Source of the DNA: Mucilaginibacter celer
Lineage (GTDB): Bacteria > Bacteroidota > Bacteroidia > Sphingobacteriales > Sphingobacteriaceae
DNA length: 64,000 nt
NCBI RefSeq assembly: GCF_003576455.2
Contig: NZ_CP032869.1
Span: forward strand, 4,836,001-4,900,000
Direction: 5' to 3'
The position numbers and the translations under genes are program-made. Under the pieces are notes generated by a model. That model saw only the letters and a list, made by a program, of their open reading frames with translations, searched no databases and was not told the DNA's origin. Shown piece after piece: positions 34,884-43,612 of this stretch. Numbering within the stretch: the stretch's first letter is position 1; the number at the start of each line of letters is the position of its first letter.

Positions 34884-36173
34884 TTAATACAGCAACCTAA
34901 ACTTAATGGTATGCTCAATAGCCTTTAACTCGTTCAATACTTCAGTATCGTAACCGGTATTAACATCCGTAATTACATAACCAATTTGAGGATTTGTAAC
35001 CAAAAACTCACCTACAATGTTAATGTTATGTCGGGCAAACACATCATTGATCTTGGCCAAAATACCTGGAACGTTTTTGTGAATATGAATTAAACGGTGG
35101 GCATTATTAACACGCGGCGGTTGCAGGTCAGGAAAATTGCAACTGGTATGCGTTTTGCCCTCGTTCATGAAAGCCATTACCCTTTTGGGGATAAAATCTA
35201 TATTATGCGGGTTGTGCTTAGGATCGTCAAAGATAATAATGCCGCTATCAGTTGCCGCATCGGCCAGTTTGCGGTTGCATCGGCCAAAAACGCCGATTAC
35301 TTTTAAACGGCCTGCGTTTTGAACCTGTTCGGCACTTGGCTGGTGTTCTTCATCGCAAAACAATACACCGGCTTCTTCCAGGTAGCTTTCTTCAATGGCC
35401 TCACGGTGACGGATATTATAGCCTTCCTTTTTCAGCAAGCCAACAGCCTCATCATCAACATTACCCAAAACCAAACATTTAATGCGGTTTTTTGGGTATG
35501 AGATAGCGCGGGGCAATTTATTCAGATACAGAAATTCATCGAAACTTGGCGTAACGTGATCTGCCTTTTCAGCTACCGATTTACGTTCGATATTTTCGGT
35601 AAAGGCGAAGAACTTTTTGATCATGCCCGATTCTTTCAGCTGAAAATCAGAATAACCATCGCCAATGCCATAGATATCTCCGGGCAGCTGCAGCTCTTTT
35701 AAAAGCTTTACTTTGCCACCCTCCTGCGAAAGCGGATTTTCACGGTCGTAACCTATGATGTTGCCTTCCTCATCAAATACGAAGGTATTGGCGTAGATGT
35801 TTTCTTTTTTGATATGGTACTCGGTAACTACCGGGGTAATAAACTCTTTAAAGCCGCCGGATACGATCAAAACCTCATCCTGGTGGTTTTTAAAGAAGAT
35901 GGTATTACGCGAAAAAGAGGTAGAAACCTTCTTTTTAAGATGGCTGATGAGTTGCTTTAAATGATCGCGGTTGGCATTAAGCAATTTTACACGGCGCTCC
36001 AGGCTTTCGGTAAATGACAACCGGCCTTCCATCGAGGCATTGGTGAGATCATCAATTTGCTTGTAGATATCTTCGCGGTCGGGGCGATTTTTGAGAGAGA
36101 TCCGGGCCAGTTCATCAAGGGCCTCAACCTGTGTAAAGGTGCTGTCGAAATCAATAATAAAGTACTGCTCCAT
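34884..36173 (-). CDS. Phosphoserine-phosphatase-like HAD fused to remnant PGDH region and ACT domain
   Basis: A 429-residue fusion. Residues ~1-215 are a HAD phosphatase of the SerB type: FDSTFTQ motif I with nucleophile Asp, VSGGF motif II, and GDGYSDFQ motif IV. From ~225 to ~345 there is a degenerate Rossmann-like segment (IKCLVLGNVDDEAVGLLKKEGYNI, FGRCNRKLADAATDSGII) that lacks a clear NAD-binding GxGxxG. The C-terminal ~75 residues are an ACT domain (VPGILAKINDVFARHNINIVGEF). The likely role is serine biosynthesis, final step, with serine sensing by the ACT part; the middle looks like a shrunken 3-phosphoglycerate dehydrogenase. Confidence 0.8.
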   Translation of the reverse strand: MEQYFIIDFDSTFTQVEALDELARISLKNRPDREDIYKQIDDLTNASMEGRLSFTESLERRVKLLNANRDHLKQLISHLKKKVSTSFSRNTIFFKNHQDEVLIVSGGFKEFITPVVTEYHIKKENIYANTFVFDEEGNIIGYDRENPLSQEGGKVKLLKELQLPGDIYGIGDGYSDFQLKESGMIKKFFAFTENIERKSVAEKADHVTPSFDEFLYLNKLPRAISYPKNRIKCLVLGNVDDEAVGLLKKEGYNIRHREAIEESYLEEAGVLFCDEEHQPSAEQVQNAGRLKVIGVFGRCNRKLADAATDSGIIIFDDPKHNPHNIDFIPKRVMAFMNEGKTHTSCNFPDLQPPRVNNAHRLIHIHKNVPGILAKINDVFARHNINIVGEFLVTNPQIGYVITDVNTGYDTEVLNELKAIEHTIKFRLLY

Positions 36174-36283
36174 CTTGGGTGCAAAGGTGCAAAAAATTTG
36201 CTGAGGAAGTACAGGGAGTTTGTAGTTTAAATTTTGGCATAATATGAAGTGGGATTGTCATGTTGACGAAATCGCTTTGAGAG

Positions 36284-36483
36284 ACGAGACACCTACGGAG
36301 TCTTTACCCTATTTATCATTAATTCTATAAACACGGTACTCCTACGGAGTAAAATAATTAACGCAAATTATAATGAAAAAAATTGAGCATTTAAACGATA
36401 TATACTTCATGCTATCAACTCCGAAGGAGTACCGTGTTTATAGCAAGAAAAATGCGGCTATCCCGGCTCCTTAGGTGCCTCGT
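36284..36483. repeat. Nested palindromic element, copy 2
   Basis: Inner arms at 36325-36350 and 36418-36443 match at 25 of 26 positions and begin CTATAAACACGGTACTCC; outer arms at 36284-36301 and 36467-36483 match at most positions. The middle differs from copy 1 at 4541-4700, but the four-arm plan and the CTATAAACACG core are the same. The 36174-36504 gap holds nothing else. Confidence 0.8.
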
Positions 36484-36504
36484 ATTTTCATAAGAATGGT
36501 CAGA

Positions 36505-37470
36505 CTATTTCAACGCCTCGCAAATCTCCGTTATCGTTTTACTTATCGGCTTAAATTCAATCCCGATAGCCTTTTTAATTTTCGAATTATCAAACTCGCG
36601 GATTAACGACGCCGTTTTTGCCGATACTTTATCAATAGCAGGCACACCACCCGTTACAGCAGCAACAACCGCAGCCCCGCGCCAGGCCAGTTCCATAACC
36701 CAGGGCTTGGCAAACATTGACGGAGGTTTTACGCCGAAGCCTTTGGCAATTTCGGTTACCATACCTTTATAGTCGCGGTTTTCGGCACTGATAATATATC
36801 GCTGGGCTTTAATATCGCTATTCATCAGGGCTACCATGCATTTAGCCACATCCTCTACATCAACAAAACCAATGCCGCCTGAGGTGTAAAACTTAAGTCC
36901 ATTACGCACGGTTTTAAATAAGGCACCGCTGCCGCCGGTTCCTGCACTTGCGCCTATAATAAGTGATGGGTTAACTATAACAGCGTTTAACCCCTCGGCA
37001 ATACCGCGCCAAACTTCCATTTCGCTTTCCAGTTTAGAAATGGCGTAGCCATCATTTTCTGTCGATTGTTCCAGATGGTGATTTTCGTTGATCAGCTCGC
37101 CGGGTTTGGCAGAGCCTATGGCCGCTATCGAACTCACATGAACCATCCTGATCCCTTGCTCAACACACAGATTAACCAGGTTGGCGGTACCCGTAACATT
37201 GGTATTGATCATCTGTTTTTTATCGGCTTGCTTTAGCGATACCCAGGCGGCACAATGATAAACCTGGCTTACACCCTCCAAGGCATCGGCCAGGGCGAAA
37301 GCATCCATCATATCGGCATCCACCCACTCAATCTTATCAGCAAAAGGAATCAACAATGCAGGCACAACCGACGAAGCCCGTTTAGTACAGCGAACACTGT
37401 TACCTTTAGCAACAAGAAGTTTTGCCAGTTCGGCCCCAAGGAAACCGGTAGCGCCCGTTATTAAGATCAT
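36505..37470 (-). CDS. NAD-dependent epimerase/dehydratase family protein
   Basis: A 321-residue extended short-chain dehydrogenase. The start ATG at 37470 (MILITGATGFLGAELAK) gives the Rossmann motif TGATGFLG at the N-terminus. YAISKLE is the YxxxK catalytic pair, with HVSSIAAIGSA contributing Ser. Substrate (nucleotide sugar, flavonoid or dihydroflavonol type) cannot be told. Flanked by repeats on both sides. Confidence 0.88.
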   Translation of the reverse strand: MILITGATGFLGAELAKLLVAKGNSVRCTKRASSVVPALLIPFADKIEWVDADMMDAFALADALEGVSQVYHCAAWVSLKQADKKQMINTNVTGTANLVNLCVEQGIRMVHVSSIAAIGSAKPGELINENHHLEQSTENDGYAISKLESEMEVWRGIAEGLNAVIVNPSLIIGASAGTGGSGALFKTVRNGLKFYTSGGIGFVDVEDVAKCMVALMNSDIKAQRYIISAENRDYKGMVTEIAKGFGVKPPSMFAKPWVMELAWRGAAVVAAVTGGVPAIDKVSAKTASLIREFDNSKIKKAIGIEFKPISKTITEICEALK

Positions 37471-37491
37471 GATGCAAATATGCGATTTTTG

Positions 37492-37663
37492 AGCAGAAAG
37501 CTTAAGGCTGAAAGCCGAAAGCATAGAAGACTAACAGAAAGCCAAATACTGAAAGCGTAAAACTGGATTTTAAAGCTAAGATAGGTAATAAGCTTTCGGC
37601 TTTGAGCCCTAAGCTTTCAGCTTCCCCAAAAAGCTTTCTGCTTTCAGCCTTAAGCTTTCTGCT
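37492..37663. repeat. 24-bp perfect inverted repeat with AAGCTTTC words
   Basis: Arms at 37492-37515 and 37640-37663 are exact reverse complements. Several more GAAAGC and GCTTTC words fill the interval. The unit lies between the epimerase start and the arginase-fold gene. Confidence 0.75.
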
Positions 37664-37710
37664 TAAAAATCCCCACATTTGCATATCTGCATATTTGCAC
37701 ATCAAAAATT

Positions 37711-38892
37711 ATGTCGTTAGCTGATTTTTTTACGCCGATTGATCTTAAAAAGATAGCCCCTAAAAAAGGTTATTACACCAGCCAGCTTGGTAATAAAATT
37801 GTGCATTATTCGGTTGATTTTCCTGATCTGGAAGAGAAAACAGACATAGCCATCATCGGTGTTATGGACGACAGGAACGCCGTTGGTAACCCCGGATGTT
37901 CGCTGGGGCCTGATTACATCCGCGAAAAATTGTACCTCCTTAACGAGGGAGCCTATAATGTTAAAATTGCCGACCTCGGTAATATCCGCGCCGGCGAAAA
38001 AGTTACCGACACCTATTTCGCGGTAAAAACCGTGGTAAGCGAACTGATTAAAAAAGACATCATCCCGGTTATTTTAGGCGGAGGGCAGGATCTTACTTAC
38101 GCCCAATACATGGGCTATGAAGATTTGGAACAAAAGGTTGACCTGGTAGTGATCGATTCACATTTCGATCTTGATGAGGATGATCACGGCGGCAGCATCG
38201 AAACTACATCAGCATCATACCTCAATAAAATTTTCCTGCACGAGCCTAATTATCTCTTTAACTTCAGTAACCTGGGCTACCAAACCTACTTTGCAAGCCA
38301 GGATAGTTTGAGGGTGATGGAAAAACTTTATTTTGATGTACACCGCCTTGGCGAACTAAGCGGTAATGTAGCGGTTACTGAACCTGCTATCCGCAACGCC
38401 AGCATGATCAGTTTTGATATTGGTGCTATCCGTGCGGCCGATGCCATGGGTAATGCCAATGCCACACCCAATGGCTTTTACGGCGAAGAGGCCTGCCAGC
38501 TTTGCCGTTATGCAGGCTTTAATGATAAACTTACCTCGATAGGTTTTTACGAGTTTAACCCGGCTTTTGATAGCAACGGGCAAACTGCCTGGCAGCTCTC
38601 GCAAATGATCTGGTATTTTATTGATGGTTTTTATAACCGCAAGCGCGATTTTCCGCTCAACCCAAAATCGCAATACTTAATTTATAAAACCAGCCTTACC
38701 CATGAAGACCAGGAAGTTATATTTGTAAAAAGCAAAAAATCCGACCGCTGGTGGATGCAGGTGCCCTACCCCTCGGCAGGCTCACCAAATGAGCGTTTTC
38801 ACCTGGTGCCCTGCAGCTATGCCGACTATAAAACAGCTACATCCGGCGAATTACCAGATTTATGGTGGCGTACCTATCAAAAATTAAACTGA
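37711..38892 (+). CDS. Arginase-fold protein with altered metal motifs
   Basis: A 393-residue protein of the ureohydrolase (arginase/agmatinase/formimidoylglutamase) fold. The metal motifs are changed: GGGQD at 123-127 has Gln126 in place of the usual His, DSHFD at 149-153 keeps its acidic and His ligands, and SFDIGAIRAAD near 234-244 keeps the first Asp but has Gly where the second is usual. Full two-metal catalysis is therefore doubtful. Family annotation as formimidoylglutamase would be automatic; no hut genes are nearby. A non-enzymatic or modified role is possible. Confidence 0.8.
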   Translation: MSLADFFTPIDLKKIAPKKGYYTSQLGNKIVHYSVDFPDLEEKTDIAIIGVMDDRNAVGNPGCSLGPDYIREKLYLLNEGAYNVKIADLGNIRAGEKVTDTYFAVKTVVSELIKKDIIPVILGGGQDLTYAQYMGYEDLEQKVDLVVIDSHFDLDEDDHGGSIETTSASYLNKIFLHEPNYLFNFSNLGYQTYFASQDSLRVMEKLYFDVHRLGELSGNVAVTEPAIRNASMISFDIGAIRAADAMGNANATPNGFYGEEACQLCRYAGFNDKLTSIGFYEFNPAFDSNGQTAWQLSQMIWYFIDGFYNRKRDFPLNPKSQYLIYKTSLTHEDQEVIFVKSKKSDRWWMQVPYPSAGSPNERFHLVPCSYADYKTATSGELPDLWWRTYQKLN

Positions 38893-38947
38893 TAATCAAT
38901 ACTTTTAACCTGCGCTTGTCGTTTAGCAAGCGTATAGTTTTATTTTA

Positions 38948-40135
38948 ATGAAGAAATTGTTTTTTTATATAGCCGCCATGCTGCCCGTAACGGCAATGGC
39001 CCAGGCTACCGATACTTTTGTTGTGAATGGCAAATTGGGTAATGTTAGCGCTCCGGCCAGGGTTTACCTGTCGTACCAGCTGGGTGCCAATAATGTTACC
39101 GATTCGGCCAATGTGGTAAATGGTTCGTTCTCATTTACCGGTACCATATTTAACCCGGTTAACGCTACAATAGCCGTTAATTACAAAGGTTTGCCGCTCG
39201 AAAAATTTATCGATGCTAATTACAAGTATGCTGATAACGGCACCCTGATCTCTAAAACTGCCGATGACATTGATTTTTTCCTGGAAAAAGGCACCATAAC
39301 TATCACCGGTAAAGATTCTATCGATAAGGCGCAAATCACCGGATCGCAGCTTAATATCGATAATGTAAAACTCCAGGCGCAGCTTAAGGTAATAAATACA
39401 AAAGGCGCACAATTAATGGCCGAAGCCCGGAACGCTACTCCCGAGCAGCAAAACTCGGCAACCTTCCGCAACTCGATACAGGCAAAATATAAACTGCTGC
39501 AGGCCGAGCAAAAAGGGGTATTGAAAAGCTTTATCATTGCTAACCCAGACAGCTATTTAAGTTTATTAGCGTTAACATCGGTAAGCGGCCCGGCTCCTGA
39601 TCCGTCGGAGATCGATCCGCTGTATAATTCATTATCGCAAAATATAAAAGATACCGAGGCCGGTAAAATGATGAAGGTGCAGCTGGATGCACTGCGGGTT
39701 ACGGCTATTGGTTCCGAAGCTCCTGATTTTATTCAGAATGATGTTAACGGCAACCCGGTTAAACTATCGTCATTCAGAGGCAAATATGTATTGATCGATT
39801 TCTGGGCCTCATGGTGCGGACCCTGCCGCCAGGAAAACCCTAACGTGGCACGAGCTTACGGCCGGTTTAAAGACAAAAACTTCACCATTATAGGTGTATC
39901 ACTGGATAGGCCGGATGGTAAAGCTGCCTGGCTTGCCGCCATAAAAAACGATGGCCTGACCTGGACACAGGTATCCGACCTTAAATTCTGGAGTAACCAG
40001 GCGGCCGCCATGTATTCGGTAACATCTATCCCCCAAAACTTCCTGATCGATCCGCAGGGTAAGATCATTGCTAAAAACCTGCGCGGCGAAGATCTGGATG
40101 CCAAGCTGGAGCAGTTGTTTGGGAAATATAATTGA
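38948..40135 (+). CDS. TlpA-like thiol-disulfide protein with DUF4369 domain (1)
   Basis: A 395-residue exported thioredoxin-fold protein. Signal peptide (FFYIAAMLPVTAMAQ), then a DUF4369-type N-terminal domain (to about 120), a helical linker, and a TlpA domain from about 250 with the active site WASWCGPCR (Cys290 and Cys293). Such proteins reduce disulfides or support cytochrome and envelope folding. It has its own terminator-like hairpin and a paralog at 40400. No redox partner genes are seen adjacent. Confidence 0.9.
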   Translation: MKKLFFYIAAMLPVTAMAQATDTFVVNGKLGNVSAPARVYLSYQLGANNVTDSANVVNGSFSFTGTIFNPVNATIAVNYKGLPLEKFIDANYKYADNGTLISKTADDIDFFLEKGTITITGKDSIDKAQITGSQLNIDNVKLQAQLKVINTKGAQLMAEARNATPEQQNSATFRNSIQAKYKLLQAEQKGVLKSFIIANPDSYLSLLALTSVSGPAPDPSEIDPLYNSLSQNIKDTEAGKMMKVQLDALRVTAIGSEAPDFIQNDVNGNPVKLSSFRGKYVLIDFWASWCGPCRQENPNVARAYGRFKDKNFTIIGVSLDRPDGKAAWLAAIKNDGLTWTQVSDLKFWSNQAAAMYSVTSIPQNFLIDPQGKIIAKNLRGEDLDAKLEQLFGKYN

Positions 40136-40191
40136 TTGGTGAGTGGAGAGTAGGTTGATTAGGTGAGTGGTTTGCTTAACCCCCAATTTAT

Positions 40192-40226
40192 AAAAGGCGT
40201 TATAGCGAAGCAATGGCGCCTTTTTT
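40192..40226 (+). terminator. Terminator after first TlpA-like gene
   Basis: An AAAAGGCG/CGCCTTTT stem (8 bp) followed by six T's, 56 bases downstream of the stop. Confidence 0.6.
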
Positions 40227-40329
40227 GTAGAGACGCATAATTGCGTCTCCCGCAGGACAAGCAGCTTTACAAAGTCGCCGCTATGCCTGCGTAAATTGCA
40301 TGCGGGAAACGCAATTATGCGCCTGTACA
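40226..40329. repeat. Family D palindrome (GAGACGCATAATTGCGTCTC)
   Basis: The left part, TGTAGAGACGCATAATTGCG, is itself a palindrome. The right part (TGCGGGAAACGCAATTATGC, with TGTACA at the end) returns in inverted form. It fills the spacer between the two TlpA-like genes. Confidence 0.7.
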
Positions 40330-40399
40330 AAAAAACTTTAGAGATTGTAATTTTTTACAAACAATTAAATTATTTGCATCCAAGCCATTATATTGCGGA

Positions 40400-41530
40400 A
40401 TGAACTTGACCTCATTAAAAAAAATAACCCTAACCGCTTTGGCCGGGATACCCGCCATTGCCTATGCGCAAAACGCGCCATACACCATACAAGGTAAAAT
40501 TGGTAACTACAACGCACCCGCCAAGGTGTATGTTGAATATCGTGATAAAGACAAAAAACTGGTAGTTGACTCGGCTGTATTGCACGAGGGCAATTTTAAA
40601 TTTACAGGCCAGACAGGTACAAGCCCGGTAAATGCCTACATCCTGGTAAATACCAAAGGAAGCGGCTTACACGCCTCGGAAGATTACCGCTCGTTATATA
40701 TTGAAGCAGGCACCATCAATGTAAACACCGATGATAAAGTTGCCGATGCCCAGATTGACGGCACAAAAACCAACAACGAAAGCGAAAAGCTCCGCATTGC
40801 CGAGAAACCTATTAACGAAGCTTACGATGCCCTTGCGGCCAAACGCAAAACAGCCACTCCCGATCAGTTAAGCGCGTTAAATGCCGAGGAAAAGAAAATT
40901 GACGATCAGGATGCCGAGATCAATAAAAAATTCATCCAGGAAAACCCTGATTCTTACATCAGCCTCAGCTCGCTCGAATCGTACGCCTACAGCGCTGATT
41001 ATGTGGATATAGCTCCTTTGTTCAACAACCTTTCACCTGCAATCAAAGCATCGGAAGGCGGTAAAAAATTTGCCGAGCGCCTGCCTAAATTAAAGGCCGT
41101 AGCATTAGGCGCAACCGCTCCTGAATTTGCCGAGGCAGATACCGCAGGTAAAACTATCAACTTGTCATCATTCCGCGGCAAGTACGTTCTGATTGATTTT
41201 TGGGCTTCATGGTGCGGTCCGTGCCGCAGGGAAAACCCTAATGTAGTTAAAGCTTATAACACTTATAAAGGTAAAAACTTCACCATCATCGGCGTATCTT
41301 TAGACAGGCCGAATGCTAAAGACAAATGGATTGCTGCCATCCACAAAGATGGCCTGACCTGGAACCACGTATCCGACCTCAAATTCTGGGATAGCAAAGC
41401 AGCAGATCTTTACGCGGTAAAAGCCATCCCCCAAAACTTTTTGATTGACCCTAAAGGTAAGATCATCGGCAAAAATCTCCGTGGTGAAGATTTGCAGAAT
41501 AAACTGGCAGAGATCTTTGGGAAGATTTAA
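40400..41530 (+). CDS. TlpA-like thiol-disulfide protein with DUF4369 domain (2)
   Basis: A 376-residue paralog of the previous gene, with signal peptide (TALAGIPAIAYAQN), DUF4369-like N-domain and TlpA domain with WASWCGPCRRENPN (Cys272 and Cys275). The C-terminal 140 residues are the most similar between the two (for example FTIIGVSLDRPNAKDKWIAAIHKDGLTWNHVSDLKFW). Probably a tandem duplication. Confidence 0.9.
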   Translation: MNLTSLKKITLTALAGIPAIAYAQNAPYTIQGKIGNYNAPAKVYVEYRDKDKKLVVDSAVLHEGNFKFTGQTGTSPVNAYILVNTKGSGLHASEDYRSLYIEAGTINVNTDDKVADAQIDGTKTNNESEKLRIAEKPINEAYDALAAKRKTATPDQLSALNAEEKKIDDQDAEINKKFIQENPDSYISLSSLESYAYSADYVDIAPLFNNLSPAIKASEGGKKFAERLPKLKAVALGATAPEFAEADTAGKTINLSSFRGKYVLIDFWASWCGPCRRENPNVVKAYNTYKGKNFTIIGVSLDRPNAKDKWIAAIHKDGLTWNHVSDLKFWDSKAADLYAVKAIPQNFLIDPKGKIIGKNLRGEDLQNKLAEIFGKI

Positions 41531-41577
41531 TCCAGATCCAGTCATTGAATCATTAGGTCATTTAGTCATTGACCTTG

Positions 41578-41609
41578 AAAAAGCCTTGGCATTTTGTTAA
41601 GGCTTTTTT
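41578..41609 (+). terminator. Terminator after second TlpA-like gene
   Basis: An AAAAGCCTT/AAGGCTTTT stem with a T-run, 48 bases past the stop. It makes the hairpin at 41831 redundant for this gene and frees it to be the odhB terminator. Confidence 0.75.
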
Positions 41610-41660
41610 GTTGAGCAGAAAGCCCCAAATCACCTAAGCACAAGGCTTGTAGAAGATTTT

Positions 41661-41797
41661 AAATTCCCTCCTCGGGGAGGGGTGTGCTGGATTGCGTAGT
41701 GGCAGGGAGGGGTTTCTGCGCCTTGCTATCGCGTTTGCTTGGTGTATAAACCCCTCCCTACACCATCCCAAGGGAGGGAATCGCACAATCCCGCGCT
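41661..41797. repeat. Family E G/C-run repeat, copy 1
   Basis: Two inverted copies of an aaacccctccctac word, with flanking TTCCCTCC and GCACAATCCCGCGC segments. The right half is the reverse complement of the unit at 57118-57176. Confidence 0.7.
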
Positions 41798-41878
41798 CTT
41801 TTTTCGTTTACTAATACGTCCAATAAAAAAGCCCGAAGTATCAAAAGAGGGCACTGAAAAAGTCTTTTTAGGATATAT

Positions 41879-41916
41879 GGGGTAGAAAATTTAGTTTTTC
41901 TGCCCCTTTTTTTGTA
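41879..41916 (+). terminator. Inward terminator at left end of IS
   Basis: An 11-bp stem (GGGGTAGAAAA with TTTTTCTGCCCC, one wobble pair) with a T-run lies 30 bases upstream of the transposase start. It would block reading from outside promoters into the transposase. Confidence 0.7.
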
Positions 41917-41945
41917 TCTTAAAGTGTCGAAAGAAAGACATTAAG

Positions 41946-43397
41946 ATGCTTAGCCAACAACAGCAGATTCAGTTCAGTACATTTTCAGGGTTATATGATC
42001 TGATCGTTCCGAAAGACAATCTATTGCGGAAGATCAATGACCTGGTAGATTTTACGTTTATCTATGATGAATTGGTCTGCAAATATTGTATGACCAATGG
42101 CAGGGCAGCCGAAAGTCCTGTACGGATGTTCAAATACTTGTTATTAAAAACGATCTACACTGTTTCAGATGTCGATGTGGTGGAACGTTCGCAATATGAT
42201 ATGTCTTTCAAATATTTCCTGGAGATGTCCCCGGAAGAAGGCGTTATCGATCCCAGTTCATTGACCAAGTTTAGAAAGTTGAGGCTGAAGGATAATGATC
42301 TTTTGAACTTGCTGATTAATAAAACAGTGGGCATAGCCATTGAAAAAGGGATCATCCGCAGTAAGTCCATTATTGTTGATGCCACCCATTCTCTGTCAAG
42401 GTCAAATCCCTATTCAGCATTGGAAGTATTACGGGAGCGCTCGAAACTGCTCCGCAAAGCGGTATATGCTATCGATGAAGATATGAAGGCAGGCATGCCG
42501 GAAAAGAACACTACGGACGAGTTGGAAAAAGAACTGGCCTATTGCAATGCATTGGAAAAGTATATTGAAGCCGACGGGCCGTTATGCCAGATACCTGCTG
42601 TAAAAGAAAAGCTCAACCTGTTAAAGGAGACGGTAGCAGATACGCAGGAGCACTATACATTATCCAAAGACAAGGATGCTAAAACAGGCCACAAATCGGC
42701 TGATAGTTCCTTCTTTGGTTACAAGACCCATTTGGCGATGACCGAAGAACGCATTATTACCGCTGCGGTGGTCACTTCGGGAGAAAAAGGCGATGGCCCG
42801 GAACTTCCCAAACTTTTGGAGATCAGTCAGCAAAATGGCATTGAAGTAGAAAGGATCATCGGCGATTCAGCTTATTCAGGAAAAGATAATCTTAAGATAG
42901 CAACAGAACAGGACATCAGGATCGTTGCCAAACTTACACCGGCAATTTCACAAGGAACCCGAAAAGAAGAAGACAAGTTTGATTATAACAAAGATGCGGG
43001 TATGTTCGTATGCCCGGCTGGACATCTGGCTTTCCGAAAAGCCCGGCATGGAAAGAAGAACAGAGGGAAAAACCAGGCAAACACTTATTACTTTGATGTT
43101 GAAAAATGTAAAGTATGTCCATTAAGGGATGGTTGCTACAAGTTAGGGGCAAAGACCAAAACCTATTCTGTCACTATCAAATCGGATAGGCACCTGCAGC
43201 AAATGGCTTTTCAGGAAACCACCGAATATAAAGAAAGTATCAAACACAGATATAAGATAGAAGCCAAGAACAGCGAACTAAAAAACGTTCATGGCTATGA
43301 TCGGGCAATAGCCTATGGTATCGAAAATATGCAGATGCAGGGCGCTCTGGCCATCTTTACTGTAAATCTGAAAAGGATCATCAAACTGATGAACTAA
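41946..43397 (+). CDS. IS1182-like transposase
   Basis: A 483-residue DDE transposase of the IS1182/DUF772-containing group. The N-terminal domain (SPVRMFKYLLLKTIYTVSD and DVVERSQYDMSFKYFLEM) matches the DUF772 region. A catalytic region follows with SIIVDATHSL, EERIITAAVVTSGEKGDGPEL and GDSAYSGKDNL. A Cys-rich block (EKCKVCPLRDGCYK) may bind zinc. The last part YKIEAKNSELKN carries the probable catalytic Glu. The frame is intact. Confidence 0.93.
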   Translation: MLSQQQQIQFSTFSGLYDLIVPKDNLLRKINDLVDFTFIYDELVCKYCMTNGRAAESPVRMFKYLLLKTIYTVSDVDVVERSQYDMSFKYFLEMSPEEGVIDPSSLTKFRKLRLKDNDLLNLLINKTVGIAIEKGIIRSKSIIVDATHSLSRSNPYSALEVLRERSKLLRKAVYAIDEDMKAGMPEKNTTDELEKELAYCNALEKYIEADGPLCQIPAVKEKLNLLKETVADTQEHYTLSKDKDAKTGHKSADSSFFGYKTHLAMTEERIITAAVVTSGEKGDGPELPKLLEISQQNGIEVERIIGDSAYSGKDNLKIATEQDIRIVAKLTPAISQGTRKEEDKFDYNKDAGMFVCPAGHLAFRKARHGKKNRGKNQANTYYFDVEKCKVCPLRDGCYKLGAKTKTYSVTIKSDRHLQQMAFQETTEYKESIKHRYKIEAKNSELKNVHGYDRAIAYGIENMQMQGALAIFTVNLKRIIKLMN

Positions 43398-43489
43398 AAT
43401 TTCCCCAAAATGCCTCCTACTGATCAGCAGATCGATAATACAGCTATATCGGCCACAAGAAATCAACTCCGCAAATAATGATGCATAAG

Positions 43490-43531
43490 AAAAGCGACCA
43501 AGTAAAAGTTGCCTTTTTCTTGATCGCTTTT
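43490..43531. terminator. Terminator near right end of IS
   Basis: AAAAGCGACCAAG and CTTGATCGCTTTT form a 13-bp stem with one mismatch, and T/A runs lie on both sides. It probably ends the transposase message, and on the minus strand could also stop odhB transcripts entering the IS. Confidence 0.7.
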
Positions 43532-43612
43532 AATAACCCAACTTTATTGAGCTACTTTTTCAGTGCCCTCTATCAAAACTTCGGGCTCTTAAATATCTAA
43601 GCTATGCAGAGA

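Larger units (their letters stand above)
41847..43570 (+). mobile_element. IS1182-like insertion sequence, complete, 1724 bp
   Basis: Terminal inverted repeats are perfect over 17 bp: GAGGGCACTGAAAAAGT at 41847-41863 and its reverse complement at 43554-43570. The octamer TATCAAAA occurs directly outside both ends (41839-41846 and 43571-43578), as an 8-bp target-site duplication. One gene is inside (41946-43397). Terminators lie inside both ends. The intact ends and target duplication point to a recent insertion. Confidence 0.9.
41831..43586 (-). terminator. odhB terminator split by an insertion sequence
   Basis: On the minus strand, the sequence flanking the IS would read a GCCCGAAG/CTTCGGGC stem (11 of 12 paired over the longer arm) with a TTTTGATA loop and then six T's (plus-strand A-run at 41825-41830). 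The IS sits exactly in the loop. The two arms are at 41831-41838 and 43579-43586, now 1.7 kb apart, so the hairpin can no longer form in short RNA. Confidence 0.8.
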
